This document shows positions 1 to 7,007 of a stretch of DNA of 10,619 nucleotides, one piece after another (position 1 is the first letter of the stretch; the number at the start of each line of letters is the position of its first letter). The DNA comes from Prevotellaceae bacterium UBA4372. GTDB taxonomy: Bacteria > Bacteroidota > Bacteroidia > Bacteroidales > Bacteroidaceae. The DNA is taken from contig DGSC01000055.1 in the NCBI GenBank assembly GCA_002391275.1, positions 1 to 10,619 of the forward strand, given 5' to 3'. The notes beneath the pieces were generated by a model, which was not told the origin of the DNA, did not search any database, and saw nothing but the letters and a program-made list of their open reading frames with translations. The position numbers and the translations under genes are program-made.

Positions 1-17
1 TAAACAACAAGTTACAA

Positions 18-513
18 TCAATCCACACTCCTATAACGACTGCAAAAATAATTGAATTTTTTTGTTTTCTCGACGAATCCTGCAAATATTTTGAGCCAGA
101 ACTTAAATAACGTGCGATTTCCACCTCCCTCTCTGGTATCCACGGGCACTCGTGCAGACAATCGTGTCACCAGCTCCTGTCGGGTGAGCTGTTGGAACTG
201 ACTTGTCAATGCGTTGTAGCGTGCTATTACCTGTTCAAACAGCATGCCGCTGAAATGCGCCAATATGCTATCTTCACGAATGAAGGCATAAGGCATCTGC
301 TGATAGAAAGCGGCCATGAAAGCATCTCGAATCTTCTCTGGGGGTATGCCATTTTGGAATTGTGCGACAGCATCTTCCGTCCTTCACTTGATAGCTGGCT
401 CAACTGATCTGTGAATTGTTGCCATTGTGGCAGCAGGCTGAGGTTGGCATTCAACCGCTCGTCAGCTTCTCAATCAGCATCTTACCCGATGCCAGCTCTT
501 GCCTGAGTCCCAT
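18..513 (-). pseudogene. Frameshifted internal fragment of an SF1 helicase-like protein
   Basis: No single frame is open across this stretch, but three successive frames join into one plausible protein. It runs from ATG at 513 (MGLRQELASGKMLIEKL), shifts near 455-465 to ERLNANLSLLPQWQQF, and shifts again near 375-385 to EDAVAQFQNGIPPEKIRDAF, continuing through LARHF-type sequence to LVTRLSARVPVDTREGGG at about 119. The pattern 'helical linker, IPPEKI, FSGMLFEQVIARYNALT, LTRQELVTRLSARVP, TRE' recalls the segment between the early and DEAD-like motifs of large DUF4011/AAA_11-type SF1 helicases. That assignment is from memory of the family and is tentative. No Walker A or DE motif is present, so both ends of the ancestor are missing. 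After the TREGGG stretch the frame runs on to a stop at 18-20 through AT-rich sequence that no longer resembles the family. The ATG lies 11 bp after the stop of the upstream 74-aa gene. Confidence 0.6.
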
Positions 514-524
514 ATCCTAAACGA

Positions 525-749
525 TTATTCTAATGTTATGCTACCACTTCGCTTTCGCACATAGTTGTAGCGATCCGTGTAGATGATCATTTCATCGCCT
601 TGCGGCATCACATCCAAGATGTGATAGCCGTTGGGCGCTGTCCAGTACTGGGCAAAACTTGAACCACCGATAGAACAGACTTGCAGCTGTCTGTCGTCAG
701 ATGGATTGATGCGAAATATATATGTTCCGACTTTACAGGATTGTGCCAT
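525..749 (-). CDS. Small hypothetical protein, 74 aa
   Basis: This is a short intact reading frame that I do not recognise. The protein has no signal peptide or membrane segment. It alternates hydrophobic and polar residues, with several glycines, prolines and aromatics (GTYIFRI, FAQYWTAPNGYHILDV, GDEMIIYTDRYNYV), which suggests a small beta-rich domain. It contains two cysteines (residues 5 and 25) but no CxxC pair, so unlike its larger neighbours it is not a zinc ribbon. It starts 79 bp downstream of the 241-aa zinc ribbon gene on the same strand and ends 11 bp before the helicase-like remnant, so it could be co-transcribed with either. No Shine-Dalgarno sequence is visible before the ATG, as is usual in Bacteroidetes. 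Reality as a gene is likely but not certain because of its size. Confidence 0.55.
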   Translation of the reverse strand: MAQSCKVGTYIFRINPSDDRQLQVCSIGGSSFAQYWTAPNGYHILDVMPQGDEMIIYTDRYNYVRKRSGSITLE

Positions 750-828
750 AATACTAATTATTTTTTGTCGAAGTTTAGCTTAATCATAGTGCACCACAAA
801 CAATCTGTTATCATGAGTCAGCGAGAGA

Positions 829-1554
829 TCAATCATAGCAGCCCATGAATCCGCAGATGATGAAAATCAATATAAGCAGACCGCCAACAGCCATGCATCC
901 CAACACAATCATTGTGTTTTTTTTGTCTCCTGCAATTTTCTCCTCTATAGCCTGTTTTGCCTGTGCTATCTGCTGTACAACCAATGGGTCATGCGCGAAT
1001 GAAGTCTGTGCCTTGGAAATACATTCTTCCAACTTGCTTTTATAGACCGCTGGCAGGTTGATGTTTTGGTTACCAGACGTCTTCATTCCAGTTTGCAACA
1101 GAATCATTAGCTCCAGATAGTCTTCCTTGGTGGTAGGTATGGGGAAGGATGAGACGGCCATGCTGATGGCGGCGATCTTGTCGGTAATTTGCGAATTGGC
1201 ATTGATGTCATTCAGCTGTTGGGCCAGTTCCTTGGCCGTGTTGTTGGCCTTGATGCCGCTGAACGCATAACCACACGACAGACATTTGGCGATGCCTGGC
1301 TCAATGGGAGCACCGCAGTTGGGGCACTTGACGACCTTGCCGTGCCACGTCTCGCGCTTATTCTCCTCTGGCTGTTCCGCTGCCATCTTGGCTTTCTGCT
1401 GCTTTTGCAGCATCGACTGGATATACACTTCCAGTTCGTCGAGGTCAATACCTTCTTTCTCTGCGCGCTTCACAAGCACGCGCTTCTCTTGTTCTGTTAA
1501 GATACCGTCTTCGATTGAAGCCGCTATCAAAGCTTCCATTTCTTTTGAAAACAT
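829..1554 (-). CDS. Tail-anchored zinc ribbon protein with N-terminal helical (TerB/SHOCT-like) module, 241 aa
   Basis: The N-terminus (residues about 6-50) is a small helical module: IEDGILTEQEKRVLVKRA followed by EGIDLDELEVYIQSML. Related modules are often labelled TerB-like or SHOCT-like. A short charged linker leads to a zinc ribbon with CxxC pairs at C77/C80 and C91/C94. A middle region of about 110 residues is predicted helical and unassigned. Residues about 213-236 form one strong hydrophobic segment (IVLGCMAVGGLLILIFIICG) preceded by lysines and followed by only a few residues, so the protein is probably tail-anchored with its body in the cytoplasm. It is the only protein here with a clear transmembrane helix and could tether a zinc ribbon partner to the membrane. 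Its module is very like that in the degenerate gene just upstream (1592-1827). Function is unknown. Confidence 0.9.
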   Translation of the reverse strand: MFSKEMEALIAASIEDGILTEQEKRVLVKRAEKEGIDLDELEVYIQSMLQKQQKAKMAAEQPEENKRETWHGKVVKCPNCGAPIEPGIAKCLSCGYAFSGIKANNTAKELAQQLNDINANSQITDKIAAISMAVSSFPIPTTKEDYLELMILLQTGMKTSGNQNINLPAVYKSKLEECISKAQTSFAHDPLVVQQIAQAKQAIEEKIAGDKKNTMIVLGCMAVGGLLILIFIICGFMGCYD

Positions 1555-1591
1555 AGTTTTATTATTTTAGATACATTATTTATAATTGTCT

Positions 1592-1827
1592 TTACATACC
1601 TGGCATAGGCGGCATGCCTGCTCAATCTTCTGTAACTCAGCATCTATATAGACGTCTGTCTCATCGCGGTCAAGGCCCATACCTTCTGCTTTCTTCAAAA
1701 TCACTGCGCGCTCCTTATCTGTCCGCAGTCAGTTAAATACTCTTGGATGAGGGCATTCAGCTCCTCAGGAATTAATTGTTTGCCATAATTTTTAGCTGTT
1801 CGTAATTATGTATTTGAATATCTTCAT
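1592..1827 (-). pseudogene. Degenerate small gene: helical module joined to an MPGM tail
   Basis: Four frame segments can be read in order. The first is ATG at 1827 (MKIFKYIITNS). The second is AKNYGKQLIPEELNALIQEY. The third is DKERAVILKKAEGMGLDRDE, which continues to DVYIDAELQKIEQ. The last is AGMPPMPGM with a stop at 1592. Together they make a protein of about 78 residues with three frame breaks. The middle matches the N-terminal module of the 241-aa neighbour: 'TDKERAVILKKAE.MGLDRDE.DVYIDAELQK' against 'TEQEKRVLVKRAE.EGIDLDE.EVYIQSMLQK'. The last 29 bp (1592-1620) match the 3' end of the 394-aa SPFH gene (2740-2768) at 26 of 29 positions, so this locus carries a copy of that gene's tail. 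It begins 18 bp after the stop of the 284-aa gene. It is either a decayed gene or a recombination scar. Confidence 0.65.
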
Positions 1828-1845
1828 ACCTCGCTTCCTGGACAT

Positions 1846-2700
1846 TTAAGGTTTGCTTAATAAGTCTCTCAACTCTTTTTCAAAGTCAAAGTATGATTTA
1901 GCAGGATGCCGATTACCACCTACGCTCCACGTATTAACAACATAGATGTCATCTTTCCTGAATATCCTATAATATCTTTTTTTATCACATGGCTGCCAAC
2001 CTTTATCCTTTACATACTTGCCTGTGGATAGTTTCAACATATCTGTTATCTCACAAAAGCCTAATTCCAATAATATCATACCAAACTGCTTGCCGATACA
2101 GATTGCTACATTGCCTGTTCTATTAATGGCATTGATAAGCGGAGAGACAACGGTGTCTTGAATATGCTGAAGTGCTTCTGGCCTCTTGATGACTTTTTCA
2201 AATTTAGTATCTTTCCAAGTCTTGGAGTGCCAGCCACAGAGCTCCATCACAAATGGACAGGCACCCTTTACACTGGTCCAACTCTCAATCCACTCTTGCT
2301 TTTTCTTCCACCAGACTGATCCCTGATATCCATCTATAGATTGACAAATCTCTTCACTACAATTATTATTATAGATAAGAGGGAAGGGCTTTGCTATATC
2401 AGAATACTTATGCCTATATACATAATTGATGAAAGTGTGTTTATTACTACATGTAGCGTAAGACTTGCTTGTAAACGGGTTGTTGTCAAATCCACCAGCT
2501 GGATTATAATTAATTATTATAACAGAGCCCTCTTCTGGGTATCCCCAAAAGGGTTCGGGAATGTCATCTTGAGATATTTTGCTGTTGTTATTCAGCCAAA
2601 CATCATATTCTTTTTGGTATCCTTTGATAGTACAGCCTTTTTTGCCTAACCATTCGTCGATGACACAATCCCAATACTGAATATAATGATTTAAATCCAT
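1846..2700 (-). CDS. Hypothetical protein, possibly uracil-DNA-glycosylase-fold, 284 aa
   Basis: This is an intact soluble protein with no signal peptide or membrane helix. Several segments recall the uracil-DNA glycosylase superfamily: a strand-loop VIIINYNPAGG (residues 60-70, where family 4/5-type enzymes have a G-[EQ]-x-P-like loop), VAICIGKQFGMILLELGF (198-215, like the 'v.lG..A...L' strand-helix), and a late strand with VNTWSVGGNRHPAKSYFDF (255-273, where UDGs have an H-P-S motif). The residues are not canonical, so catalysis cannot be claimed; the match is to fold pattern only. The base composition is clearly more AT-rich than the genes upstream, with many ATA, AAT and AAA codons, and both flanks carry duplicated or broken sequence. 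It therefore looks inserted into, or adjacent to, the zinc ribbon/SPFH cluster and may be cargo. It starts 39 bp after the 394-aa gene. Confidence 0.85.
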   Translation of the reverse strand: MDLNHYIQYWDCVIDEWLGKKGCTIKGYQKEYDVWLNNNSKISQDDIPEPFWGYPEEGSVIIINYNPAGGFDNNPFTSKSYATCSNKHTFINYVYRHKYSDIAKPFPLIYNNNCSEEICQSIDGYQGSVWWKKKQEWIESWTSVKGACPFVMELCGWHSKTWKDTKFEKVIKRPEALQHIQDTVVSPLINAINRTGNVAICIGKQFGMILLELGFCEITDMLKLSTGKYVKDKGWQPCDKKRYYRIFRKDDIYVVNTWSVGGNRHPAKSYFDFEKELRDLLSKP

Positions 2701-2739
2701 ATCATTGCAGTTAGTTAATGATAAATATATCGATAACTT

Positions 2740-3924
2740 TTACATTCCCGGCATAGGCGGCATACCTGGCATCTGAGGAGGGGCAGCATTCATGAAGAGT
2801 GGTTGCAGTTCTTGTACCTGTCCGGCAAACGCCCAGTTGGGCATGCCCTGCTTCCAGACGTAGGTCTGCTGCGTGAGCTGGCCCTGCTGAACAAGCTGTT
2901 GCAATTGATTCCAGTCGAAAGGACCAGCCTGCTGTCCGTTGACTCCTACCATATAGCTCACCTGTGGGGTAGCCTGCTTCTGCATCCCCGGCATTTGTGG
3001 CGCGCCGCCCATTCCTGGCATCTGAGGAGCACCCATGCCACCCATCTGAGGCTGTTGTTGTTGGCGGAAAGCATTAATGCCATTGTCGGTGGCATTATTG
3101 AGCACACCAGCATTCAGGTTGGCCTGATGAGCACCGAGGAAGGTCTGCTCCGTCTGGAGGCGGCTGGCACGCTGCATCTCCTCACGCTGGATGCGCATGG
3201 TTTCGCGCTGATTTTCAAGATTCATATCCTGAAGCTGTTCCTGCCCGCCGAGATTCAGTTCCTGCTGGCGGCGCATAGCATCGAGGCTGAGGCTTGACTG
3301 CATCTTCAGCTGATCCTGATTGAGCGAGTTCTGTAGGTTGAAGTTCGAGATGTTAGCATCGTGCTGAGCCAGCACGCGTTCTTTCTCCAGATCGGCCGTC
3401 AATGCCTTCAGCTCACGATAGCCATGACTGCTCTTGTCAATCATGATATTGGTGATGTCAATACTGCGAACAGTAATACCAAAGAGGCGCTCAATCTGTG
3501 GGGACACCTTTGCCTGCACCAGTTCGCCAATTTCTAAGATCTTTCGCTCCAGCTGTACCACAGGAATCTGTGCATCGGACGGAGCATTAGCCACCACTCC
3601 CTTGACAAACTTGGTTACCTGACCTTTCAGCTTGTTTTTGAAGGTTTCGTCGCTGTAGTCCTCGTTCTTGTTGAGCTGATGGAACAAGTCCATGTCGTCG
3701 ATGCTATAGACGATAAAGCCATGCACAGACACAGGACAGCCATAGTCAGTAAAACGGGGATCGAACACATCAAAATAAGGTACGGCAAAATTTACCTGAC
3801 TACCTTTCGACAGATTGCTGAGGTTTGTAAGGTTGTTACGTTCTACTTCAAGCTTAGCCTGTTCGGCTGCTCTCTTTTTTTCTTCTTCCACTTCTTTGGA
3901 AGACTTAAATCCAAATAATGACAT
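2740..3924 (-). CDS. Short SPFH-domain protein with GYF_2-like domain and MPGM-rich tail, 394 aa
   Basis: Residues 1-35 form a charged helix. Residues about 43-165 resemble the second half of an SPFH/Band 7 domain of the YdjI ('virion core protein-like') type: YFDVFDPRFTDYGCPVSVHG, a central helical part, then LFGITVRSIDITNIMID. The usual N-terminal half with the PGQ.A.F.nG motif is missing, although the gene starts only 34 bp after its neighbour's stop, so no upstream exon-like sequence is lost locally. Residues 166-290 are helical and rich in Q, N, L and M, and are probably coiled coil. Residues 293-314 carry GGMGAPQMPGM-type repeats. Residues about 323-377 look like a GYF_2 domain (YMVGVNGQQAGPFDWNQLQQ, then YVWKQGMPNWAFA), a fold that often binds proline-rich peptides. 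The protein ends PQMPGMPPMPGM. SPFH proteins oligomerise at membranes; a role as scaffold partner of the 934-aa protein is inferred. Confidence 0.92.
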   Translation of the reverse strand: MSLFGFKSSKEVEEEKKRAAEQAKLEVERNNLTNLSNLSKGSQVNFAVPYFDVFDPRFTDYGCPVSVHGFIVYSIDDMDLFHQLNKNEDYSDETFKNKLKGQVTKFVKGVVANAPSDAQIPVVQLERKILEIGELVQAKVSPQIERLFGITVRSIDITNIMIDKSSHGYRELKALTADLEKERVLAQHDANISNFNLQNSLNQDQLKMQSSLSLDAMRRQQELNLGGQEQLQDMNLENQRETMRIQREEMQRASRLQTEQTFLGAHQANLNAGVLNNATDNGINAFRQQQQPQMGGMGAPQMPGMGGAPQMPGMQKQATPQVSYMVGVNGQQAGPFDWNQLQQLVQQGQLTQQTYVWKQGMPNWAFAGQVQELQPLFMNAAPPQMPGMPPMPGM

Positions 3925-3958
3925 AATATTATTTTTTAAAGATTATCGTTTAATGTTG

Positions 3959-5131
3959 TCAAGGTTTCTTTTCAGGGAAAGGTGGAGGTGCGGATATCCC
4001 GAGCCCCATTTGCTGTGCGGCTTGCAAAGGGTTGAATCCCTGCATTTGTGCAAGAGTTACATTTTGAGCATTGAACTTGGGCACGGGCGGCACCTCCATC
4101 CTTGGCATCTGCGGGGGCGTTGATGGCATAACAGGTGCTTGAGGCGGACAGAGCTCGCGCAAGGTATAATCTACGTAGAATTGGAACCACGCTTCGGGAT
4201 GCTGTTCGTCGAGCATGGCTTCCTTCACGGCATACCACATGGCACTGAGGGGTTCGCTCATTCCCAGTTCCTGTGCTTGCATGAGTTTTTCCTGCATTTG
4301 AATAAGATTGTATTCTTTTTGCCCTTCTCGTCGATATTCAGACAGATTGTCTATCGCCATGAGCAAGGCCAAGTCGCCCTGAGGTGCACCGAACCCGCCC
4401 ATGCGAGGCAAAAGCACGGTGGCATTATTGTCTTGCCCCAACTTCACGTAGGCCACATGTACCCAGAACAACTGCCAATAGTTATCGGTACGCGCATTGA
4501 GAAAGGCGATGGCTGCCGACTCAGGTTTCAGTGAAGCCTGCAGCATGTGGAAATAGAACTGTATTTTGGCATCAGGAGAAGTCCGGGCTATTTGTTCCAA
4601 CTGGGGTAACCGTCTCTTAAGAATTTCCACCTGATTGGAGTTTACGGCATTGAACACTTCCCCCACCAGTTGCTGTGACAGAAACTCCGAACCCTGTCCG
4701 CCTTGCATGGCGAGTGTGGTACGGCGAACCAAATCTATCATCTGCATGGCTCGTTGGGGCGCAATATTAAGCTGTGCGGCCATAACATTCAGTTCGGCCA
4801 GCTCCCGTTGTTCAAGCACTCCGTCGGACAAGCGCTCCTGCACAGCTTGAAGGAACAGGTTCTCGTTTTCCTGCAGTATCTCCGCTTGTGTCTTCTGGGC
4901 TTCATAGACGGTGCTGTTGTTGACCGTTTGGCTATTATCAATTGTAGTATTGCTGGTATTCTGAATGTTGTGTACATCGTGCGAATCACTCGTATGCAGA
5001 CCTCCGCTGATAGCATTGGCATCGCCAAGGTTGAGGCTGACACCAATTGTCGCAGGCTTCTCTATCAGCTTCGTTCCACATGTTGGACAGAAGTTGCCAT
5101 CGAATTCTTTCTTGCAATCAGGACAATACAT
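3959..5131 (-). CDS. Zinc ribbon protein with Asn-rich segment and helical TerB-like module, 390 aa
   Basis: The protein opens directly with a zinc ribbon (C3/C6 and C15/C18), which supports the chosen start. Residues about 35-78 form a polar N/T/H/S-rich segment (GDANAISGGLHTSDSHDVHN, then NTTIDNSQTVNNSTVYE), reminiscent of short beta-solenoid or linker sequences. Residues about 88-136 hold a small helical module (AVQERLSDGVLEQRELAELN) similar in pattern to those in the 241-aa protein and the 1592-1827 remnant. Residues 150-330 are helical with features of TPR/Sel1-like packing, unassigned. The C-terminus is proline- and methionine-rich (VMPSTPPQMPRMEVPPVPKF) and could be a ligand for the GYF_2-like domain encoded next door. 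It sits 25 bp after the caspase-like gene and 34 bp before the SPFH gene, in the middle of the operon. It is probably an adaptor; no catalytic motif is visible. Confidence 0.92.
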   Translation of the reverse strand: MYCPDCKKEFDGNFCPTCGTKLIEKPATIGVSLNLGDANAISGGLHTSDSHDVHNIQNTSNTTIDNSQTVNNSTVYEAQKTQAEILQENENLFLQAVQERLSDGVLEQRELAELNVMAAQLNIAPQRAMQMIDLVRRTTLAMQGGQGSEFLSQQLVGEVFNAVNSNQVEILKRRLPQLEQIARTSPDAKIQFYFHMLQASLKPESAAIAFLNARTDNYWQLFWVHVAYVKLGQDNNATVLLPRMGGFGAPQGDLALLMAIDNLSEYRREGQKEYNLIQMQEKLMQAQELGMSEPLSAMWYAVKEAMLDEQHPEAWFQFYVDYTLRELCPPQAPVMPSTPPQMPRMEVPPVPKFNAQNVTLAQMQGFNPLQAAQQMGLGISAPPPFPEKKP

Positions 5132-5156
5132 ATTATATATATATAATAAGGTATAA

Positions 5157-6995
5157 TTATTTTGTTCTGAAAACTCTGGTAACGATTCCCTCGGTTGTCA
5201 CCTCCACCATTGACTTCTGGGCAAAAGGCTTGCTCTTGTCCACATAGGTATAGCAGTAACCTCTCTGGCTGATGCCTTTGCGGTCAGAGAGTTCGAACGA
5301 ATCGACATGGTCGAGCCAGTGGGGGGCCAAACCAAGGGCATCATAAAGATGTTGCTGCACCTGATCGTGTATGGCAGAGAGATTATCATCGACTAATCCG
5401 CGTACTTCATCGAGCATCGCCTGCCCTTTGTGGCCGTTCTTGAAAAGCACACACTGTATGCGCTTCCGCTGGATGGGAGCCACGCGCTTGTGCTGTGGCA
5501 ATACAGGGAGGACATGACATTCCTCAGCTTTTTGCAATACTTCATTTTTCTGTTGCATGCGCAGCATGGGGTTGCCGTAAAGTGAGAACATCATCATGGT
5601 GGCCATGGAGAAGTCGTCGCGCTCCATGAAACGGAAGGTATTGAAGTATTCGAGCTTGGCGCGCATCATAGCTTCGCCAACAGGCAGACCACGGAATTGC
5701 TCCATACAATAGATGGGCATCAGATGTTCAGAGCCCGATCCTTCATGCACCTCAACCCCTTCGGGTACATCCAGCTCGGTCATAGGTACGGGGATGAGCG
5801 AACCGGCATAAAGCAGGAATCCGTTGTCATACAACGCAGAGAGCAGCATGGAATCATCACGTTCAAAGCCATGATAGCGGGCACCGTAGCATGCCACGGT
5901 GTTGAGTACTTGAGCTTCTGATTTCGCGAGCATCTCAGTGCTGAAGGCTTCACCTCGATCGCTGTAGAAGCCTGACATGCCCCTGCAGCCTGCTCCATGA
6001 AGGTTGAAGAGCAGCATACCGCATTCATCCAAGGTGTCGATGACGGACTCCATGCTGTCTTTATCCTCCACACTGACAGGCGGACTGACATACATGCCAT
6101 CCTGCACCATGTCCGGATCATCGGCATGGGAGACAAGAGGCAGGTGTTCCGACATGGTCTTGCTGGCAGGGAGCCAGGAAGCATTAGCCTCCATCATAAC
6201 CGCCTCCACGTCGAGACCTTCGTCATAATGCTGAGAGCAACGTTCGAAATAGTCACCCAGGTCATCGGCAAGAGACGACTCCATTTCTCCGTCTTCCAAA
6301 GGCAGACGCGATACGTTGTTGCGCACATAATCTTCCGTAATGCTACGGTCGCCTCCATCCCACAGGTCGCTGAAGAAATTGCCTCCAAAGCAATAGCTCA
6401 TGTCGCATGGTATGCGACCATCGTCGCTGCTGCCAAAGACATCTTCCACCATGGGGATGGGAATGACATCATCGCCACCAATGATGAATACAGGTATTTC
6501 AACCCCATGAGGAAGGTCGTATTCCTGCATGAAATCTGAAATGGCTTCATTATAGTCAAGCCAGAATGGCTCGTCGTTATCTTCTAAATACTCAGGAGCG
6601 TCCAGAAGATACCATTCCATGCCGTGTTCCCTGGACTGCTCGCGGAACGACTCGATAACAGCTGTTACCTCATCCTGTGAACTACCATATTTTTTTGCAA
6701 GCTTATGTGTATCGGTGAAGATTATGCCAACAAGTTCCCCTTCTGCAGGTTTTTCATAGGAAGATGCCTCTTCGACATATTCATGCTCATCTTCACCAGT
6801 TTCAAACCGTGTGCCACAGTTCGGACAGAATCGGGCATCGGCATCAACTCTTGTGCCACATTCGGGGCAGAACTTGAATGCATCCGCAGCTTCTGTACTG
6901 ATGGTGGTTCTCGATGAATGTCCGCTTATCCCGAATCTCGACAGCTGACTGTCGAGATTGGATTGCAACTCGTTAAGGTATTCGTCAATGTTCAT
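5157..6995 (-). CDS. Zinc ribbon caspase-fold protease, peptidase C25 (gingipain)-like, 612 aa
   Basis: After about 40 residues comes a zinc ribbon with C43/C46 and C57/C60, then an acidic linker. The region of about 88-480 follows the layout of clan CD peptidase family C25. It has IPVFIIGGDDVIPIP (167-181, strand with the GD..IP loop), MLLFNLHGAG (327-336, with the candidate catalytic His at 333), VLNTVACYGARY (363-374, with the candidate catalytic Cys at 369), NGFLLYAGSLIPVP (391-404), GLPVGEAMMRAKLEYF (436-451) and MFSLYGNPMLRM (469-480, equivalent to the family's 'l.GDP.l'). Both dyad residues are present, so activity is plausible. There is no signal peptide, so unlike secreted gingipains this protein should act in the cytoplasm. 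A C-terminal domain of about 110 residues is unassigned. The gene begins 12 bp after the 934-aa gene, so expression is coupled. The protease is likely the effector or signal cutter of this cluster (inferred). Confidence 0.93.
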   Translation of the reverse strand: MNIDEYLNELQSNLDSQLSRFGISGHSSRTTISTEAADAFKFCPECGTRVDADARFCPNCGTRFETGEDEHEYVEEASSYEKPAEGELVGIIFTDTHKLAKKYGSSQDEVTAVIESFREQSREHGMEWYLLDAPEYLEDNDEPFWLDYNEAISDFMQEYDLPHGVEIPVFIIGGDDVIPIPMVEDVFGSSDDGRIPCDMSYCFGGNFFSDLWDGGDRSITEDYVRNNVSRLPLEDGEMESSLADDLGDYFERCSQHYDEGLDVEAVMMEANASWLPASKTMSEHLPLVSHADDPDMVQDGMYVSPPVSVEDKDSMESVIDTLDECGMLLFNLHGAGCRGMSGFYSDRGEAFSTEMLAKSEAQVLNTVACYGARYHGFERDDSMLLSALYDNGFLLYAGSLIPVPMTELDVPEGVEVHEGSGSEHLMPIYCMEQFRGLPVGEAMMRAKLEYFNTFRFMERDDFSMATMMMFSLYGNPMLRMQQKNEVLQKAEECHVLPVLPQHKRVAPIQRKRIQCVLFKNGHKGQAMLDEVRGLVDDNLSAIHDQVQQHLYDALGLAPHWLDHVDSFELSDRKGISQRGYCYTYVDKSKPFAQKSMVEVTTEGIVTRVFRTK

Positions 6996-7007
6996 CTCGC
7001 ACGACTT

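Noticed and set aside
18..1827. Frameshifts as general sequencing or assembly error
   Set aside because: Frames of 934, 612, 394 and 390 codons in the same window are intact, so a high indel error rate is unlikely; local error at the broken loci cannot be fully excluded.
2740..3924. Phage structural gene, since related SPFH proteins are often named 'virion core protein'
   Set aside because: That label is a historical annotation of YdjI-like SPFH proteins; no other phage genes are present.
5997..6539. Plus-strand 180-aa frame opposite the protease gene
   Set aside because: It is antisense to a well-supported C25-like coding region and shows no family pattern; it is a shadow of high-quality coding on the other strand.
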